A stretch of DNA of 42,632 nucleotides from Mageeibacillus sp. UBA5770 (GTDB taxonomy: Bacteria > Bacillota_A > Clostridia > Saccharofermentanales > Saccharofermentanaceae). The translations under genes and the position numbers were made by a program. The stretch is from NCBI GenBank assembly GCA_002418705.1, contig DIEQ01000015.1, positions 1 to 42,632 on the forward strand, given 5' to 3'. Positions 40,034 through 42,632 of the stretch are shown here, piece after piece. The notes beneath the pieces are model-generated. The model was given only the letters and a program-made list of their open reading frames with translations. It did no database searches and was not told where the DNA came from. The number at the start of each line of letters is the position of its first letter. The first letter of the stretch is position 1.

Positions 40034-41872
40034 CTAGTTATCTTCCGGGTCTATTCCCATATCACTGGCCTTCTGCATCCATTCAAAAGCCTCCTGCTCG
40101 AGTCCGAGCGCTCTGTATGCATTGACTTTGCCATGTATAGCCTCGGGATATTCCGGATCATATTTGAGCGCTTTATCATACCAGATGAGTGATTCTTCTG
40201 CATCTGACTGGGCCAGATATAAATTGCCTTTACCGATCAGCGCACCCACATGCATGGGCTCAAGTTCAAGAGTTCGGTCAAAGTATTCAAGAGCCTCATC
40301 AAACTCACTCTGGAAATAATATACGACTCCCATACTGCAAAGCACATCGGGAAAATCAGGAGCTATATCAATGGCTTTCTGAAGAAGGCGAAGGCATTCT
40401 TCATCGTTGCCGCTCATATGCTGAACGTATGCAAGTTCATTTAGGGCTATCGGATTCAGAGGCTCGATTTCAAGGGCTCTGTGAAGCCATTTGCCCGCAT
40501 TGGCTTCCTGATTCTTCCGGATTTCCAACATTCCCAGCAAAACAAATGCCCCGGCACATTCCGGGTCTATCGCAAGGCACTTGCGGCAATATTTACGGCA
40601 TTCATCAAGATAGCCGCACATGAAATATACATCTGCAAGGTCATGATATATTTCTGAATCTTCCGGAGATATTCTTGAAACGGCAACCAGACATTCCATT
40701 GCTTCATATGCCTGACCATTCATAATCAGGGCTTTGCTTTTACCTCTGTATGCATCAATCAGGCTTGAATCAAGCGTGAGCGCCTTGTCAAAAGCATCAA
40801 TGGCTTCATCATAGATTCCGTCATATAGATATGCATATGCCAGGGTCATATGTGCAACGGACTGATTTTCACCATAGGTCACAGAAAGCAATCCGCTCCT
40901 CTGGGCCTCCTTATACTTTCCGTCAAGAAAATATATATTGGACTGCAGACAGTACAATTCATAATCTTCATGATTTTTCGCCATTAATTCCTCGCACACG
41001 GCCAGAGCCTTGGCATAGCGTCCTTCACGGCGCAGATACCGGGCCTCCCATTTACGGAACTGATCATTGTCCGGGCAGCGCATGATCAGCATGGCCACCC
41101 ATTCCAACCCGATTTTATAAAGCGGATCCGCATCAAGGAGGGAAAGAACACGAAGTTCGTACTCATTGGGATCTGCATGAATCTCTTTGGCCACGCAGAG
41201 CATTTCCCATTCTTCCGCCAGAAGAATGAGCTTTCCTGCCTTCACCTGTTTCTGATAACGATGAAAACGCGCGCGGAAATCGATCATGTATTGTTCTTCT
41301 TTATTCATGCCGCGTTTGGCACAAATATGAAGATCTCGTTCATAGCTGTAATTTTGAGGCAGTGAACTATCCGGAATCCGTAAGAAGCAAAATACCCGAA
41401 GAACCCTGCACCAGCGCTTGGAAATCTGTATATCGAGTGATCGCAGGAGGTTCATTGAAACACGGGAAGCTTCAATATGCTTTATCAGAGTGTTGATTCT
41501 TTCGATAAATGGAGAGAAGTCCTTCTCCTTAGCGAATGATCTCTGAAGATCAATAAAATCCCGAAGGATACAGACAAGCTGATATGAATATGGTTTCGTG
41601 CGGAGAAACGTGTTTTTCTGATCAGAATGGTGGTCGGACTCAAGATAAGAAAGCGCAAGTTCACAAAGGTTTGTTTCACTTGAAATCTCTTCTGCAAAAT
41701 CTTCTCTCAATGAGTGTGACAATAAATTGCCGGCACTTCTTGCCAGCAAAAAGAAGCCGTAATAGGCATTTTTAGCATACTCCTGCGGATAAACCGGAGC
41801 ATTATCCCTGTTCAGGATCAATGCGGAATAATCAAATACCAGCATATTGTCAAATTGTTCTTTTTCTGTCAT
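40034..41872 (-). CDS. Tetratricopeptide repeat protein
   Basis: The 612-residue protein has an unrecognised N-terminal ~250 residues, with a helical pattern but no known motif, and then about nine TPR units to the end, for example YLYDGIYDEAIDAFDKALTL, YYFQSEFDEALEYFDRTLEL and YLAQSDAEESLIWYDKALKY. No signal peptide or membrane helix is apparent, so it is probably a cytoplasmic scaffold. ATG at 41872 is used; AAGGAG is 12 bases away, a little far, and an ATG three codons before it directly abuts that site. Longer in-frame starts would overlap the UPF0210 gene. Function unknown. Confidence 0.83.
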   Translation of the reverse strand: MTEKEQFDNMLVFDYSALILNRDNAPVYPQEYAKNAYYGFFLLARSAGNLLSHSLREDFAEEISSETNLCELALSYLESDHHSDQKNTFLRTKPYSYQLVCILRDFIDLQRSFAKEKDFSPFIERINTLIKHIEASRVSMNLLRSLDIQISKRWCRVLRVFCFLRIPDSSLPQNYSYERDLHICAKRGMNKEEQYMIDFRARFHRYQKQVKAGKLILLAEEWEMLCVAKEIHADPNEYELRVLSLLDADPLYKIGLEWVAMLIMRCPDNDQFRKWEARYLRREGRYAKALAVCEELMAKNHEDYELYCLQSNIYFLDGKYKEAQRSGLLSVTYGENQSVAHMTLAYAYLYDGIYDEAIDAFDKALTLDSSLIDAYRGKSKALIMNGQAYEAMECLVAVSRISPEDSEIYHDLADVYFMCGYLDECRKYCRKCLAIDPECAGAFVLLGMLEIRKNQEANAGKWLHRALEIEPLNPIALNELAYVQHMSGNDEECLRLLQKAIDIAPDFPDVLCSMGVVYYFQSEFDEALEYFDRTLELEPMHVGALIGKGNLYLAQSDAEESLIWYDKALKYDPEYPEAIHGKVNAYRALGLEQEAFEWMQKASDMGIDPEDN

Positions 41873-41909
41873 TCCTGAATACATCTCCTTGTTGAGACAA
41901 TCATGCGTA

Positions 41910-42632
41910 TTAGTTGCGCATGCTGTGAATGGGGGCCGGCACACGTCCGCCTCGATTGATGAAATCTTCGCATGAAGATGGATTTACATGCATGATCGGA
42001 GCTGAACCAAGGAGCCCGCCGTATTCGACAAAATCTCCCACGCCTTTACCGGGCATCGGAATAATGCGGACGGCTGTCGTTTTATTGTTAAAGGTTCCGA
42101 TGGCCATTTCATCGGCGATAATTCCAGAAATCGTGGTAGCTGAAGTATCTCCGGGAATTGCTATCATATCAAGACCTACGGAACAGACACACGTCATAGC
42201 TTCAAGCTTTTCAAGGTTCAGCGAACCGTTGGTTACAGCAGCTATCATACCCTCATCTTCCGAGACGGGGATAAAGGCACCGGACAAACCTCCGACAAAG
42301 GAAGACGCCATGGTTCCGCCCTTTTTAACAGCATCATTAAGCATCGCCAGTGCACAGGTTGTTCCCCATGCGCCGCAGTTCTCAAGTCCGAATTCTTCCA
42401 GTATCCTGGCAATGGAATCACCAACCACAGGTGTGGGCGCCAGTGAAAGATCAATAATGCCGAATGGTGCGTTGAGACGCGCAGAGGCCTCCCTGGCAAC
42501 AACCTCACCGACACGTGTAATTTTGAAGGCGGCCTTTTTAATCGTCTCGGCTACAACTCCGAGGTCGGCACCCTTTACCGATTCCATGGCCGTCTTGATG
42601 ACGCCGGGTCCTGAAATACCTACATTAATTAC
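41910..42632 (-). CDS. UPF0210 (PFL/DUF711 family) protein, C-terminal part (partial)
   Basis: The open frame reaches the right edge of the window without a start of its own (reading [19 protein letters not shown]), so the visible 240 codons are the C-terminal half of a protein that usually has ~450 residues. Matching blocks are [40 protein letters not shown] and [19 protein letters not shown]. The fold is related to glycyl-radical enzymes, yet the function is unknown. Its usual partner, a small ACT-domain protein (UPF0237), would lie upstream, outside the window. Confidence 0.9.
   Translation of the reverse strand, partial: VINVGISGPGVIKTAMESVKGADLGVVAETIKKAAFKITRVGEVVAREASARLNAPFGIIDLSLAPTPVVGDSIARILEEFGLENCGAWGTTCALAMLNDAVKKGGTMASSFVGGLSGAFIPVSEDEGMIAAVTNGSLNLEKLEAMTCVCSVGLDMIAIPGDTSATTISGIIADEMAIGTFNNKTTAVRIIPMPGKGVGDFVEYGGLLGSAPIMHVNPSSCEDFINRGGRVPAPIHSMRN

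Overview
The window reads as a chromosomal segment of a Clostridia-class Firmicute of moderate GC. The indications are an [FeFe]-hydrogenase/NADH module of the electron-bifurcating HydABC type, the Asp23/AmaP/DUF2273 envelope-stress set, a LytR-CpsA-Psr enzyme, YqeG, a DUF3048 (YerB-like) lipoprotein, a single-chain clostridial PurL with a fused glutaminase domain, strong Shine-Dalgarno sites, and the Firmicute order efp...nusB-xseA-xseB-ispA-dxs-nadK-argR-recN. No prophage, insertion sequence, CRISPR array, tRNA or rRNA was seen. Coding density is high, and no stretch over 300 bases lacks a gene.

Layout. 1-2811 (minus): hydC-hydB-hydA (hydA cut by the left edge), with a perfect 9-bp inverted repeat upstream. 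3028-3915 (plus): an RluA-type pseudouridine synthase that overlaps recN tail to tail. 3904-13603 (minus): efp, then the tightly coupled asp23-amaP-DUF2273-nusB-xseA-xseB-ispA-dxs, then nadK-argR-recN with its own promoter candidate. 13773-14273 (minus): yqeG, divergent from lysC (14472-15821, plus). 15934-20115: an envelope cluster. An LCP transferase is translationally coupled (ATGA) to a membrane protein with a catalytically dead PP2C domain, an SH3-like domain and a Thr/Pro tail; a DUF3048 lipoprotein is divergent from this pair. 20199-21068 (minus): a family 2 glycosyltransferase. 21167-25534 (minus): corA-like, degenerate alpha/beta hydrolase, uppP, tsaD, smpB. 25711-29306 (minus): zapA-like, U32 protein, dut. 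29445-37010 (minus): class IV aminotransferase, htpG, purL, rsmA. 37292-39914 (plus): argG-argH. 40034-42632 (minus): the 3' part of a UPF0210 gene and a TPR protein.

How the parts fit. The argR product is the likely repressor of argGH, where an ARG-box-like site lies between promoter and start codon. IspA and Dxs make isoprenoid precursors, UppP recycles the undecaprenyl carrier, and LCP enzymes use undecaprenyl-linked glycopolymers, so several loci converge on the cell envelope. The most unusual item is the pseudophosphatase-TM-SH3 protein (15934-17586): every recognisable metal-binding Asp of PP2C is replaced, yet the fold landmarks remain. A second pseudoenzyme, an alpha/beta hydrolase lacking the nucleophile Ser and the catalytic His, lies between corA and uppP. 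The sporulation loci that flank these housekeeping genes in Bacillus (spoIIIA after efp, spoIVB-spo0A after recN) are missing, which hints at a non-sporulating lineage.
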